DNA of 31,975 bases from JAWLBM01 sp041687675 (GTDB taxonomy: Bacteria; Pseudomonadota; Alphaproteobacteria; Rhizobiales; Pleomorphomonadaceae): positions 1 through 31,975 of the forward strand of contig JAWLBM010000052.1 in the NCBI GenBank assembly GCA_041687675.1, in the 5' to 3' direction. Each line of letters opens with the position of its first letter. Position 1 is the stretch's first letter. The notes under the pieces were generated by a model. That model was not told the origin of the DNA. It was given only the letters and a program-made list of their open reading frames with translations, and made no database searches. The translations under genes were made by a program, and so were the position numbers. Below, piece by piece: positions 25,588 through 31,975 of the stretch.

Positions 25588-26328
25588 ATGCGTCATCTGC
25601 TCACGGCGTCGGCCATGATCATCGCCGGAACGGTCGCATTCGGCGCTCCTCCGTCCCACGCGGCGGACATGCCCGAGTATGTGCCGATCGAGACCCCCGA
25701 ACCCCTGCCGCTTCCCGTGGGCAACTGGTACTTGCGGGGAGACATCGGCTACAAGATCTACGAGGATCCGAACGGGTACTACGACCTGGCCGGGTACGAA
25801 TCGATGGACGGCGAGAACCTCCACGACACCGGGGTGATCGGCGTCGGCGCCGGCTATCGGTTCAACGAGTGGTTCCGCGTCGATGCGACGATCGACTACG
25901 AATGGGAGGCCGAGATGTACGGCCGCCTGCCGTGCCCGGCGCCCTGCACCGCCGGTTCCCGCGAGGCGGCGAACCTCGACGCATGGACGGGCCTCGTCAA
26001 CGCCTATGTCGACCTCGGCAACTACAGCGGGCTGAGCCCCTACGTCGGCGCCGGCCTCGGCGTGTCGCTGCTGCGCACCAGCGACGTCACCTCCTCCTCG
26101 CCCGGCACCTACTACGGCGAGGACACCTGGAACTTCGCCTGGGCGCTGATGGCCGGCGTCGGCTACGACGTGACCGAGCAGCTCACCCTCGATCTCAACT
26201 ACCGCTACATGAACCTCGGCGACGCCCGCTCCAACACGGATCCCGCCGCTCCGGGCCCCGGCGTCATCGAGTGGAACGACATCGCCGCCCACGAGATCCG
26301 GGTCGGCATGCGCTACAACTTCAACTGA
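25588..26328 (+). CDS. Outer-membrane beta-barrel protein, Omp25/Omp31-like
   Basis: A 246-residue exported barrel. A signal peptide ends near SHAADM (about residue 26), followed by a short Pro/Glu-rich linker. Eight-strand-type barrel segments follow: NWYLRGDIGYKIY, VIGVGAGYRFNEWFRVDATIDYEWEAE (in parts GVGAGYRFNEWFRVD), YVGAGLGVSLLRT, WALMAGVGYDVTEQLTLDLNYRYMNLG, and the C-terminal HEIRVGMRYNF ending in Phe-Asn. This is the pattern of OMP_b-brl proteins abundant in Rhizobiales (Omp25, Omp31, RopB). Two cysteines (CPAPC, near residue 116) sit in one external loop. The CtrA-type site upstream suggests cell-cycle control. Structural envelope role inferred. Confidence 0.87.
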   Translation: MRHLLTASAMIIAGTVAFGAPPSHAADMPEYVPIETPEPLPLPVGNWYLRGDIGYKIYEDPNGYYDLAGYESMDGENLHDTGVIGVGAGYRFNEWFRVDATIDYEWEAEMYGRLPCPAPCTAGSREAANLDAWTGLVNAYVDLGNYSGLSPYVGAGLGVSLLRTSDVTSSSPGTYYGEDTWNFAWALMAGVGYDVTEQLTLDLNYRYMNLGDARSNTDPAAPGPGVIEWNDIAAHEIRVGMRYNFN

Positions 26329-26380
26329 TTTTCCGAAGCGTCACCAAGCCTTCCATTTGCAGGCGTCACCATCGCGAACG

Positions 26381-26412
26381 ACGGCGGGACCCCCCCGGGG
26401 CCCCGCCGTTTT
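26381..26412 (+). terminator. Rho-independent terminator of the Omp25-like gene
   Basis: ACGGCGGG (26381-26388) pairs with CCCGCCGT (26402-26409), with a nested CCCCGGGG in the loop, followed by TTTTCGTT. Confidence 0.75.
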
Positions 26413-26484
26413 CGTTCGGCGGGGGGCGGGAGGGCGTTCACCCTCCGCCCGGACGATGCCCTCCTGACACCCTCCTCCGACCCC

Positions 26485-26513
26485 TTGACCGCGCGCCCGC
26501 CCTCCGATATCTC
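26485..26513 (+). promoter_or_regulatory. Promoter of serC-serA
   Basis: TTGACC (26485-26490), a 17-base spacer and TATCTC (26508-26513) match a sigma-70 promoter. The predicted start near 26520 lies just before the serC leader RNA. Confidence 0.65.
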
Positions 26514-26519
26514 CCACCG

Positions 26520-26567
26520 CGGGCCACCCCTCCCCAACGAGGGGCGTCTATCTGAGAGGATAGCATC
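26520..26567 (+). ncRNA. serC leader RNA (serC motif)
   Basis: Two short hairpins stand directly before serC: CCCCTC (26527-26532) with GAGGGG (26539-26544), and CTATC (26548-26552) with GATAG (26559-26563). The second encloses TGAGAG and places the ribosome-binding AGAGGA inside the hairpin. This fits the serC RNA motif described upstream of serC in alphaproteobacteria, which may control translation initiation. Its ligand or effector is unknown. Assigned from memory of the motif and its position. Confidence 0.7.
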
Positions 26568-27743
26568 ATGACGACGACCGCCGCGCCGGCTCGAAAGCCG
26601 GCCAAGCCCCATTTTTCCTCCGGCCCCTGCGCCAAGCGCCCGGGATGGTCCGTCGAGGCACTGAAGGGGGCGCAGGTCGGCCGCTCCCATCGCGCGAAGA
26701 TCGGCAAGGCGAAGCTCGGCCGGGCGATTGACCTCACCCGCAAGGTTCTGGACGTTCCCGCCGACTGGCGAATCGGCATCGTGCCGGCGTCGGATACCGG
26801 CGCGGTCGAGATGGCGATGTGGTCGCTGCTCGGCGAGCGGCCGGTCGACATGGTCGCCTGGGAGAGCTTCGGCGCCGGCTGGGTCACCGACGCGGTCAAG
26901 CAGCTGAAGCTGAAGGACGCCCGCGTGCTGGAGGCCGGCTACGGCGACATCGTCGACCTCTCGGCGATCGACTTCGGCCACGACGTGGTGTTCACCTGGA
27001 ACGGCACCACCTCCGGCGTGCGGGTGCCGGACGGCGACTTCATCCCGGCGGGCCGCAAGGGCCTGACCATCTGCGACGCCACCTCGGCGGCCTTCGCCCA
27101 GCGGCTCCCCTTCGACAAGCTCGACGTGGTGACCTTCTCCTGGCAGAAGGTGCTCGGCGGAGAGGCGGCGCACGGCATGCTGATCCTGTCGCCGCGCGCG
27201 GTCGAGCGGCTCGAGACCTACAAGCCGGCCTGGCCGCTGCCGAAGATCTTCCGCCTCACCTCCGGCGGCAAGCTGATCGAGGGCATCTTCAAGGGCGAGA
27301 CGATCAACACCCCGTCCATGCTGGCGGTCGAGGACTATATCGACGCCCTCGAGTGGGCCGAGAGCGTCGGCGGCCTCGACGGGCTGATCGCCCGGGCGGA
27401 CGCCAACACCGCGGTGATCGCCGACTTCGTGGCGCGGACGCCGTGGATCGACTTCCTGGCGAGGGACCCGGCGACGCGCTCCAACACCTCCGTGTGCCTG
27501 CGCTTCACCGACCCCGCCGTCGCGGCGCTGGACGACGCCGGCCAGCAGGCCTTCGTCAAGGCCTTCACCGGGCTCCTCGAGAAAGAGGGCGTCGCCTACG
27601 ACATCGCCGGCTACCGCGACGCGCCCCCGGGCCTTCGCATCTGGTGCGGCGCCACGGTGGAGACCTCCGACGTGGAGGCGCTGATGCCCTGGCTCGCCCA
27701 CGCCTTCGAGGCGACCAAGGCCGACCTCGCCAGGGCGGCCTGA
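26568..27743 (+). CDS. serC: Phosphoserine transaminase
   Basis: SerC is the PLP enzyme that converts 3-phosphohydroxypyruvate and glutamate to phosphoserine (second step of serine synthesis; also used in pyridoxine synthesis). The 391-residue protein is of the alphaproteobacterial/archaeal type: HFSSGPCAKRPGW, RSHRAKIGKAKL, VPASDTGAVEMAMWSLLG, WNGTTSGVRVP, CDATSAAF, and the PLP lysine in SWQKVLGGEAAHGML. TINTPSMLAVEDY and the C-terminal GLRIWCGATVETSDVEAL are also conserved. The ATG follows the serC leader by 4 bases; its ribosome-binding site is within the leader. Upstream partner of serA in an operon with a 126-base gap. Confidence 0.97.
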   Translation: MTTTAAPARKPAKPHFSSGPCAKRPGWSVEALKGAQVGRSHRAKIGKAKLGRAIDLTRKVLDVPADWRIGIVPASDTGAVEMAMWSLLGERPVDMVAWESFGAGWVTDAVKQLKLKDARVLEAGYGDIVDLSAIDFGHDVVFTWNGTTSGVRVPDGDFIPAGRKGLTICDATSAAFAQRLPFDKLDVVTFSWQKVLGGEAAHGMLILSPRAVERLETYKPAWPLPKIFRLTSGGKLIEGIFKGETINTPSMLAVEDYIDALEWAESVGGLDGLIARADANTAVIADFVARTPWIDFLARDPATRSNTSVCLRFTDPAVAALDDAGQQAFVKAFTGLLEKEGVAYDIAGYRDAPPGLRIWCGATVETSDVEALMPWLAHAFEATKADLARAA

Positions 27744-27748
27744 CGCGT

Positions 27749-27776
27749 CCCCCTTCCCCGCCCGGCGGGGAGGGGG
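27749..27776 (+). other. Intercistronic hairpin between serC and serA
   Basis: CCCCC-TT-CCCCGC pairs with GCGGGG-A-GGGGG around a CCG loop, a nearly perfect 12-bp stem, 6 bases after the serC stop. There is no T-run; it is probably an mRNA-stability or differential-expression element. Confidence 0.5.
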
Positions 27777-27869
27777 CCTGATCCCCCGACAGCGACCGCC
27801 GCCCGCCGCAGCCGCCCCCGGCCACGGCCCCGGTCCATTCCGATCCCACCCTAAACGGGACTTTCTCCC

Positions 27870-29456
27870 ATGGCTCCTCGCGTCCTCATCTCCGACAAGC
27901 TCTCCCCCACCGCGGTCCAGATCTTCAGGGACCGCGGCGTCGAGGTCGACTACCAGCCGGACCTCGGCAAGGACAAGGACCGGCTCCTCGAGGTCATCGG
28001 CGACTACGACGGCCTCGCCATCCGCTCCGCCACCAAGGTGACCGAGAAGATCCTCGCCGCCGCGCCGCGCCTCAAGGTGGTCGGCCGAGCCGGCATCGGC
28101 GTCGACAATGTCGACGTGCCGGCCGCCACCGCCCGGGGCGTGATCGTCATGAACACGCCCTTCGGCAACTCGATCACCACCGCCGAGCACGCCATCGCCA
28201 TGATGTTCGCGCTGGCCCGGCAGATCCCGGAGGCCAACGCCTCCACCCACGCCGGCAAGTGGGAGAAGAACCGCTTCATGGGCGTCGAGCTCACCGGCAA
28301 GACGCTCGGCGTGATCGGCTGCGGCAACATCGGCTCGATCGTCGCCGACCGGGCGATCGGCCTCAGGATGCGGGTGCTCGCCTTCGACCCGTTCCTGTCA
28401 ATGGAGCGGGCGATGGACCTCGGGGTGGAGAAGGTGGAGCTCGACGAGCTGCTGCGCCGGGCCGACTTCATCACCCTGCACACGCCGCTCACCGACAAGA
28501 CGCGCAACATCATCGACATCTCGGCGCTGCTCAGGATGAAGAAGGGGGTGCGCATCATCAACTGCGCCCGCGGCGGCCTGATCGTCGAGGCCGACCTCAA
28601 GGCGGCGCTCGATTCGGGCCACGTCGCCGGCGCCGCCCTCGACGTCTTCGAGGTGGAGCCCGCCACCGACAACCCGCTGTTCGGGCACCCGAACGTGGTG
28701 GCGACCCCGCATCTCGGCGCCTCGACCACCGAGGCGCAGGAGAACGTGGCGCTGCAGGTGGCCGAGCAGATGTCGGACTACCTGGTGAAGGGCGCGGTCC
28801 AGAACGCCCTCAACATGCCCTCGATCACCGCCGAGGAGGCGCCGCGGCTCGTCCCCTTCGTCAAGCTCGCCGAACTGCTCGGCTCCTTCGCCGGCCAGCT
28901 CACCGAGACCGGGCTGCGCGGCATCCGCATCGAGTACGAGGGCCAGGTCGCGGACATGAACACCCGCGCCCTGACGGCCGCCGCCCTGACCGGCGTGCTC
29001 CGGCCGCTCTTGCAGACGGTGAACATGGTCTCCGCGCCGATCATGGCGAAGGAGCGCGGCATCCACGTCTCCGAGACCCGGCGGACCGAGGCGGAGGACT
29101 ACGAGAGCCTGATCCGCCTGGTGGTGATCACCGACCGCCAGGAGCGCGGCATCGCCGGCACCGTCTTCGCCGACGGCCGCCCGCGCATCGTCGAGATCAA
29201 GGGCATCAAGATGGAGGCCGAGTTCGGCGCCTCGATGATCTACGTGACCAACGAGGACAAGCCCGGCTTCATCGGCCGCTTCGCGAGCCTGCTCGGCGAC
29301 GCGGGGATCAATATCGCCACCTTCTCGCTCGGCCGCCACGCCCAGGGCGCCGACGCCATCTGCCTCGTCGAGGTGGACGGCGACGTGCCGGCGGAGGTGC
29401 TCTCCGGGGTCCAGGCCCTGCCGGCGGTGCGGCAGGCGAAGTCGCTGCGGTTCTGA
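27870..29456 (+). CDS. serA: D-3-phosphoglycerate dehydrogenase
   Basis: SerA oxidises 3-phosphoglycerate to 3-phosphohydroxypyruvate, the first step of serine synthesis, here encoded after the second-step gene. The 528-residue long-type enzyme shows the substrate domain start VLISDKLSPTAVQIF, RAGIGVDNVDVPAA, NTPFGNSITTAEHAIAMM and the NAD-binding motif GVIGCGNIGSIVADRA. The active site has NCARGGLIVEADL, DVFEVEPA and the catalytic His in PHLGASTTEAQ. An intervening allosteric domain (about 320-450) and a C-terminal ACT domain (about 455-528; MIYVTNEDKPGFIGRFASLLGD split) allow serine feedback control. A clear terminator follows. Confidence 0.98.
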   Translation: MAPRVLISDKLSPTAVQIFRDRGVEVDYQPDLGKDKDRLLEVIGDYDGLAIRSATKVTEKILAAAPRLKVVGRAGIGVDNVDVPAATARGVIVMNTPFGNSITTAEHAIAMMFALARQIPEANASTHAGKWEKNRFMGVELTGKTLGVIGCGNIGSIVADRAIGLRMRVLAFDPFLSMERAMDLGVEKVELDELLRRADFITLHTPLTDKTRNIIDISALLRMKKGVRIINCARGGLIVEADLKAALDSGHVAGAALDVFEVEPATDNPLFGHPNVVATPHLGASTTEAQENVALQVAEQMSDYLVKGAVQNALNMPSITAEEAPRLVPFVKLAELLGSFAGQLTETGLRGIRIEYEGQVADMNTRALTAAALTGVLRPLLQTVNMVSAPIMAKERGIHVSETRRTEAEDYESLIRLVVITDRQERGIAGTVFADGRPRIVEIKGIKMEAEFGASMIYVTNEDKPGFIGRFASLLGDAGINIATFSLGRHAQGADAICLVEVDGDVPAEVLSGVQALPAVRQAKSLRF

Positions 29457-29526
29457 GGATCCATAGTCCATCCCGTAAGTGGATGGCGAGGCCGTTCCCC
29501 TCCCGACGACCTCCCAAGACCGACTT

Positions 29527-29562
29527 GGCGGCGGTTCCCTTCCCCGGGGCCGCCGCCTTTTT
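29527..29562 (+). terminator. Rho-independent terminator of serC-serA
   Basis: GGCGGCGG (29527-29534) pairs with CCGCCGCC (29550-29557), with a CCCCGGGG dyad in the loop, followed by five Ts. It ends just before the stop of the convergent transporter gene. Confidence 0.85.
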
Positions 29563-29564
29563 CG

Positions 29565-30461
29565 TCATGCGCTGCGCGGGGCGGAGAGACGCCGCCAGAG
29601 CCGACCGTCGATGGCGACGAGCCCGCCGGCGATCAGCACCATGCCGGCGAGCGCCTGCGCCGTCAGCCGCTCGCCGAGCACCAGCCAGCCGAGAGCCACC
29701 GCCGTGACCGGCACCAGGAAGGTGACCAGCTGCACGTTGGAGCCGGCGAGGGTGAGAATGCGGAAGAAGATCACATAGGCGAGCGCGGTGGCGAGGAGGG
29801 CGAGGAACAGCACCGCGGCGACCACCTCGGCGGGCGGCGCGGGCAGCGTCCACGGCTGGTCGACGAGGAGGGCGAGCGGCAGGGCGATCACCGCCGAGGC
29901 GGTGAGCTGGCCGCAGGCGGTCGCCTCCGGGTCGCGGCCGCGGAAGCGCCGCGCCCACAGCGTCGAGACGGCATAGCCGAGAGCCGCGCCGACCAGGGCG
30001 AGCTCGGCGAGAAGGTGCCCGCCGAGATCGCCGAGCGCCGTCGGGCCGATCAGCACCGCGACCCCGGCGAAGCCGAGCGAGACGCCCACGGTCTTCGCCG
30101 GCGTCAGCCGCTCGTCGCGGGTGAAGAGGTGGAAGACGAGGGCGGTCACGATCGGCGTGGTGGCGTTGAGGATCGAGGCGAGGCCGGCGCCGATGGTGGC
30201 GGTGCCGTAGAAGATGAGGGCGAAGGGGATGATGTTGTTGAGGATGCCCATGCCGGCGTAGTCGCGAAGGCTCCTGAGGTCCGTCGGCATCCGCCGGCCG
30301 GAGGCCGCGAGCACCAGGTGGAGCGCCAGCGCGGCGAGGGACACCCGGAGGAACACCAGCGTCAGCGGCGGCAGGTGCGGCGCCGCGATCCGGGCCGACA
30401 GGAACGAGCCGCCCCACAGGAGCGACAGGACGACGAGCAGGATCCAGGCGAGACGGGACAT
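29565..30461 (-). CDS. EamA/DMT-family transporter
   Basis: A 298-residue inner-membrane protein of the drug/metabolite transporter superfamily, with ten predicted helices in two EamA repeats. Repeat 1 has LAWILLVVLSLLWGGSFLSARIA, LVFLRVSLAALALHLVL and LNATTPIVTALVFHLFTRDERLT; repeat 2 has ALGYAVSTLWARRF and ends LVTFLVPVTAVALGWLVLGERL. Substrate cannot be inferred (amino acids, metabolites or drugs are typical). The start 30461 (MSRLAWILL) is chosen because the upstream open frame is Pro/Arg-rich and overlaps the next transporter gene. It lies 52 bases downstream of a paralogue. Confidence 0.9.
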   Translation of the reverse strand: MSRLAWILLVVLSLLWGGSFLSARIAAPHLPPLTLVFLRVSLAALALHLVLAASGRRMPTDLRSLRDYAGMGILNNIIPFALIFYGTATIGAGLASILNATTPIVTALVFHLFTRDERLTPAKTVGVSLGFAGVAVLIGPTALGDLGGHLLAELALVGAALGYAVSTLWARRFRGRDPEATACGQLTASAVIALPLALLVDQPWTLPAPPAEVVAAVLFLALLATALAYVIFFRILTLAGSNVQLVTFLVPVTAVALGWLVLGERLTAQALAGMVLIAGGLVAIDGRLWRRLSAPRSA

Positions 30462-30513
30462 GGGAGCTCGGAGCGGGGGGCGGGCGGCCTCGGGGTGGGC
30501 GACGCGGGCAGGG

Positions 30514-31452
30514 TCAGCCGCCGCGGGCGGGCGCGCCACCCGTTTCCCGCGCCCGCCGCCCCGCCCATTCGGCGAAGAGGATGCCGCCGCCGACGAGGGC
30601 GAGGGCGGTCGCGTGGTAGAGGTGGAAGGCCTCTCCGAGGACCAGCACGGCGAGGATCGAGGCATAGACCGGGATGAGGTTGACGAAGACGCCCGCCCGG
30701 CCCGGCCCGATCAGCTCGACGCCGCGAATGAAGAAGATCTGGCTCGCGACCGAGGGGAAGATCGCGCAGTAGAGGACGGCGGCCCATCCCGTGAGGGTGG
30801 GCGCGACATAGAGGCCGGCGGCGGCCTCGGCGGCGAGGAGCGGCACGGAGGTGGCGAAGGCGGCGACCGAGAGGCCGGCGAAGAAGGACATGCCGGCCAC
30901 CTTCGGCCGGTCCGGCAGCAGCACGGTGTAGATCGCGTAGACGACGCAGGCGCCGAGCATCAGAAGGTCGCCGAGGTTGAAGTCGAGGCCGGCGAGGGCG
31001 GCAAGGTCGCCGCGGGTCGCCACCACGGCGACGCCGAGAAGCGTCGCCAGCATGCCCGCCACCTGCCGGACGCCCGCGCGGGTGCCGCGCACGAGGAAGG
31101 CGAGCACGAAGACGAGCCCGGGGATGCCGCCCTGCAGGATGCCGATGTTCACCGCCGAGGTGAAATGGGCGGCGACATAGTAGAAGGCGTTGAAGGCGGT
31201 GAAGCCGAGCGTGCCCATCACCAGCACATAGCCGAGCCGGCCCTTCAGCACCGGCCAGTCGCGCCGGAGCGCCGTCCCGGCGATGAACGGCAGCAGCGCC
31301 AGCACCCCCGCCCAGCGGAAGGTCGTCAGCGCCATCGGCGAGACCTCGCCGACGGCGAGGCGGCTGGCGACGACATTCCCCGCCCAGAACAGGCTGGCGA
31401 GGCTCAGCACCACATAGGCGTTGCCGTAGGCGGCCTGCAGGACACGGGTCAA
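30514..31452 (-). CDS. EamA/DMT-family transporter (paralogue)
   Basis: A 312-residue DMT-superfamily permease with ten predicted helices: AYVVLSLASLFWAGNVVASRLAV, LTTFRWAGVLALLPFIAGT, a first EamA repeat ending in LATLLGVAVVATRGD, then LGDLLMLGACVVYAIYTVLLP and VFVNLIPVYASILAVLVLGEAF in the second. It is clearly related in fold to, but well diverged from, the neighbour at 29565; the pair is probably cotranscribed. Substrate unknown. No regulator lies nearby; upstream is a repeat-rich non-coding stretch. Confidence 0.91.
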   Translation of the reverse strand: MTRVLQAAYGNAYVVLSLASLFWAGNVVASRLAVGEVSPMALTTFRWAGVLALLPFIAGTALRRDWPVLKGRLGYVLVMGTLGFTAFNAFYYVAAHFTSAVNIGILQGGIPGLVFVLAFLVRGTRAGVRQVAGMLATLLGVAVVATRGDLAALAGLDFNLGDLLMLGACVVYAIYTVLLPDRPKVAGMSFFAGLSVAAFATSVPLLAAEAAAGLYVAPTLTGWAAVLYCAIFPSVASQIFFIRGVELIGPGRAGVFVNLIPVYASILAVLVLGEAFHLYHATALALVGGGILFAEWAGRRARETGGAPARGG

Positions 31453-31660
31453 AGGGCGGAACTCGGGACTCGGGGCTCGGTGGCACGGGGGCCGACGCTT
31501 CGGGGAGGTCCCCTATAGCCGACCGGGCGGCGCTTCGCCATGGGCGGAGATGCGGCCGGCTCCCGCGGCCAGCCTGCCCGCGCCCGACCCGGGCGCGTCT
31601 GGAACTCCGGTCCGCCGCGCCACCCGCGGCACCCCCGCCGCTTCGCCCGCCCCTTCCCCT

Positions 31661-31731
31661 AACGTCACCCCGGCGAAAGCCGGGGTCCAGCGCCCGGCCG
31701 GGGCGCCCCGCGGCGGGCGCGGCTGGATCCC
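31661..31731. repeat. REP-like 71-bp repeat, copy 1
   Basis: Identical to 31811-31881 except at one base (G at 31726, A at 31876); the copies are 150 bases apart. It contains the core CCCCGGCGAAAGCCGGGG. This copy is the left part of a long inverted repeat: arm 31664-31690 pairs with 31723-31749 at 23 of 27 positions (GTCAC...CCAG with CTGG...ATGAC). It matches the style of alphaproteobacterial intergenic palindromic elements of the 'GTCATCCCGGCGAAAGCCGGGATCC' kind. Confidence 0.85.
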
Positions 31732-31810
31732 GACTTTCGTCGGGATGACGGGAGAGTGCCGCCGCAGCTTCCGACACGGAAGGGGAGGCCGTGTGCCCGC
31801 ACCTCCCCGC

Positions 31811-31881
31811 AACGTCACCCCGGCGAAAGCCGGGGTCCAGCGCCCGGCCGGGGCGCCCCGCGGCGGGCGCGGCTGAATCCC
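31811..31881. repeat. REP-like 71-bp repeat, copy 2 (right arm missing)
   Basis: Second copy of the element at 31661. Similarity stops at 31881, where copy 1 goes on into its right arm; here unrelated sequence follows. The palindrome is thus interrupted or truncated. Confidence 0.85.
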
Positions 31882-31908
31882 TGTGTGTCGATTCTGTGCG
31901 AAGGTGTT

Positions 31909-31974
31909 GGCGGGCGGGAGATCGCTGGATCCCTGGTCTTCGAGACCGAAAGTCGGTCACGATCCCCGCCCGCC
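31909..31974. repeat. Long imperfect palindrome at the right edge
   Basis: GGCGGGCGGG-A-GATCG (31909-31924) pairs with CGATC-CCCGCCCGCC (31960-31974), 15 bp with one bulged A. The loop holds two overlapping small dyads, GGTCT-TCG-AGACC (31935-31947) and GACCG-AAAGT-CGGTC (31944-31958). Identity unknown: terminator, mobile-element end or another repeat family. Confidence 0.55.
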
Positions 31975-31975
31975 C

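Larger units (their letters stand above)
31453..31975. other. Non-coding right-end region
   Basis: About 520 bases upstream of the transporter pair without a believable gene. The first 200 bases show nothing I can name. The remainder holds the REP-like repeats and a terminal palindrome, listed separately. Open frames here repeat the same peptide because they cross the DNA repeat. Confidence 0.7.

Noticed and set aside
31550..31876. Small protein with repeated NVTPAKAGVQRPAGAPRGGRG peptide
   Set aside because: The peptide repeat is the translation of the REP-like DNA repeat; no ribosome-binding site or family resemblance.

Overview
The window looks like chromosomal core DNA from a high-GC alphaproteobacterium, most likely of the Hyphomicrobiales (Rhizobiales). 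Reasons: a rhizobial-type two-cysteine porin, a DUF4164-zapA-6S RNA-ygfA block, a serC leader RNA before serC-serA, a perfect CtrA-type site (TTAA-N7-TTAA), and the order yebC / ruvC / ruvAB / ybgC / tolQRAB. I cannot fix the genus. No phage, plasmid, CRISPR array, tRNA or rRNA was seen.

Layout. 1-5946 (minus strand): ruvA, ruvB, ybgC, tolQ, tolR, tolA, tolB. This is Holliday-junction migration joined to the Tol envelope machine; tolB runs off the left edge. 5947-9423: an insertion between ruvA and ruvC. It holds an OmpR-like regulator with a degenerate receiver, a Porin_2 porin on the same strand, and a convergent outer-membrane beta-barrel protein. CTTTACA boxes and overlapping dyads lie upstream of all three. 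9424-14155 (mostly minus): ruvC, a TSUP permease gene on the opposite strand, yebC, a YmdB-type phosphoesterase, 5-formyl-THF cyclo-ligase, 6S RNA, zapA and a DUF4164 coiled-coil protein. 14156-21700 (plus): tkt, gap, pgk, a diverged ThiE/TenI-like protein, a secreted Sel1-repeat protein and an inositol-monophosphatase-family protein. 21814-25303 (plus): a MotA/ExbB-like plus MotB/OmpA-like stator pair, then glmM. 25304-26415: an Omp25-like barrel protein behind the CtrA-type palindrome. 26485-29562 (plus): promoter, serC leader, serC, serA, terminator. 29565-31452 (minus): two tandem EamA/DMT transporters. 31453-31975: non-coding, with two copies of a 71-bp REP-like element and a long imperfect palindrome at the right edge.

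How they work together. Most genes are housekeeping: DNA repair, envelope constriction, central carbon metabolism, peptidoglycan precursor supply and serine synthesis. The least ordinary parts are (i) the regulator/porin/barrel insertion with shared operator-like repeats, (ii) the non-Tol stator pair, (iii) the ThiE-like protein without a clear phosphate-binding loop, and (iv) the structured repeats at the right end. I see no clear new defence or biosynthetic system. The best candidate for undescribed biology is the phosphorylation-independent-looking regulator with its presumed outer-membrane regulon.
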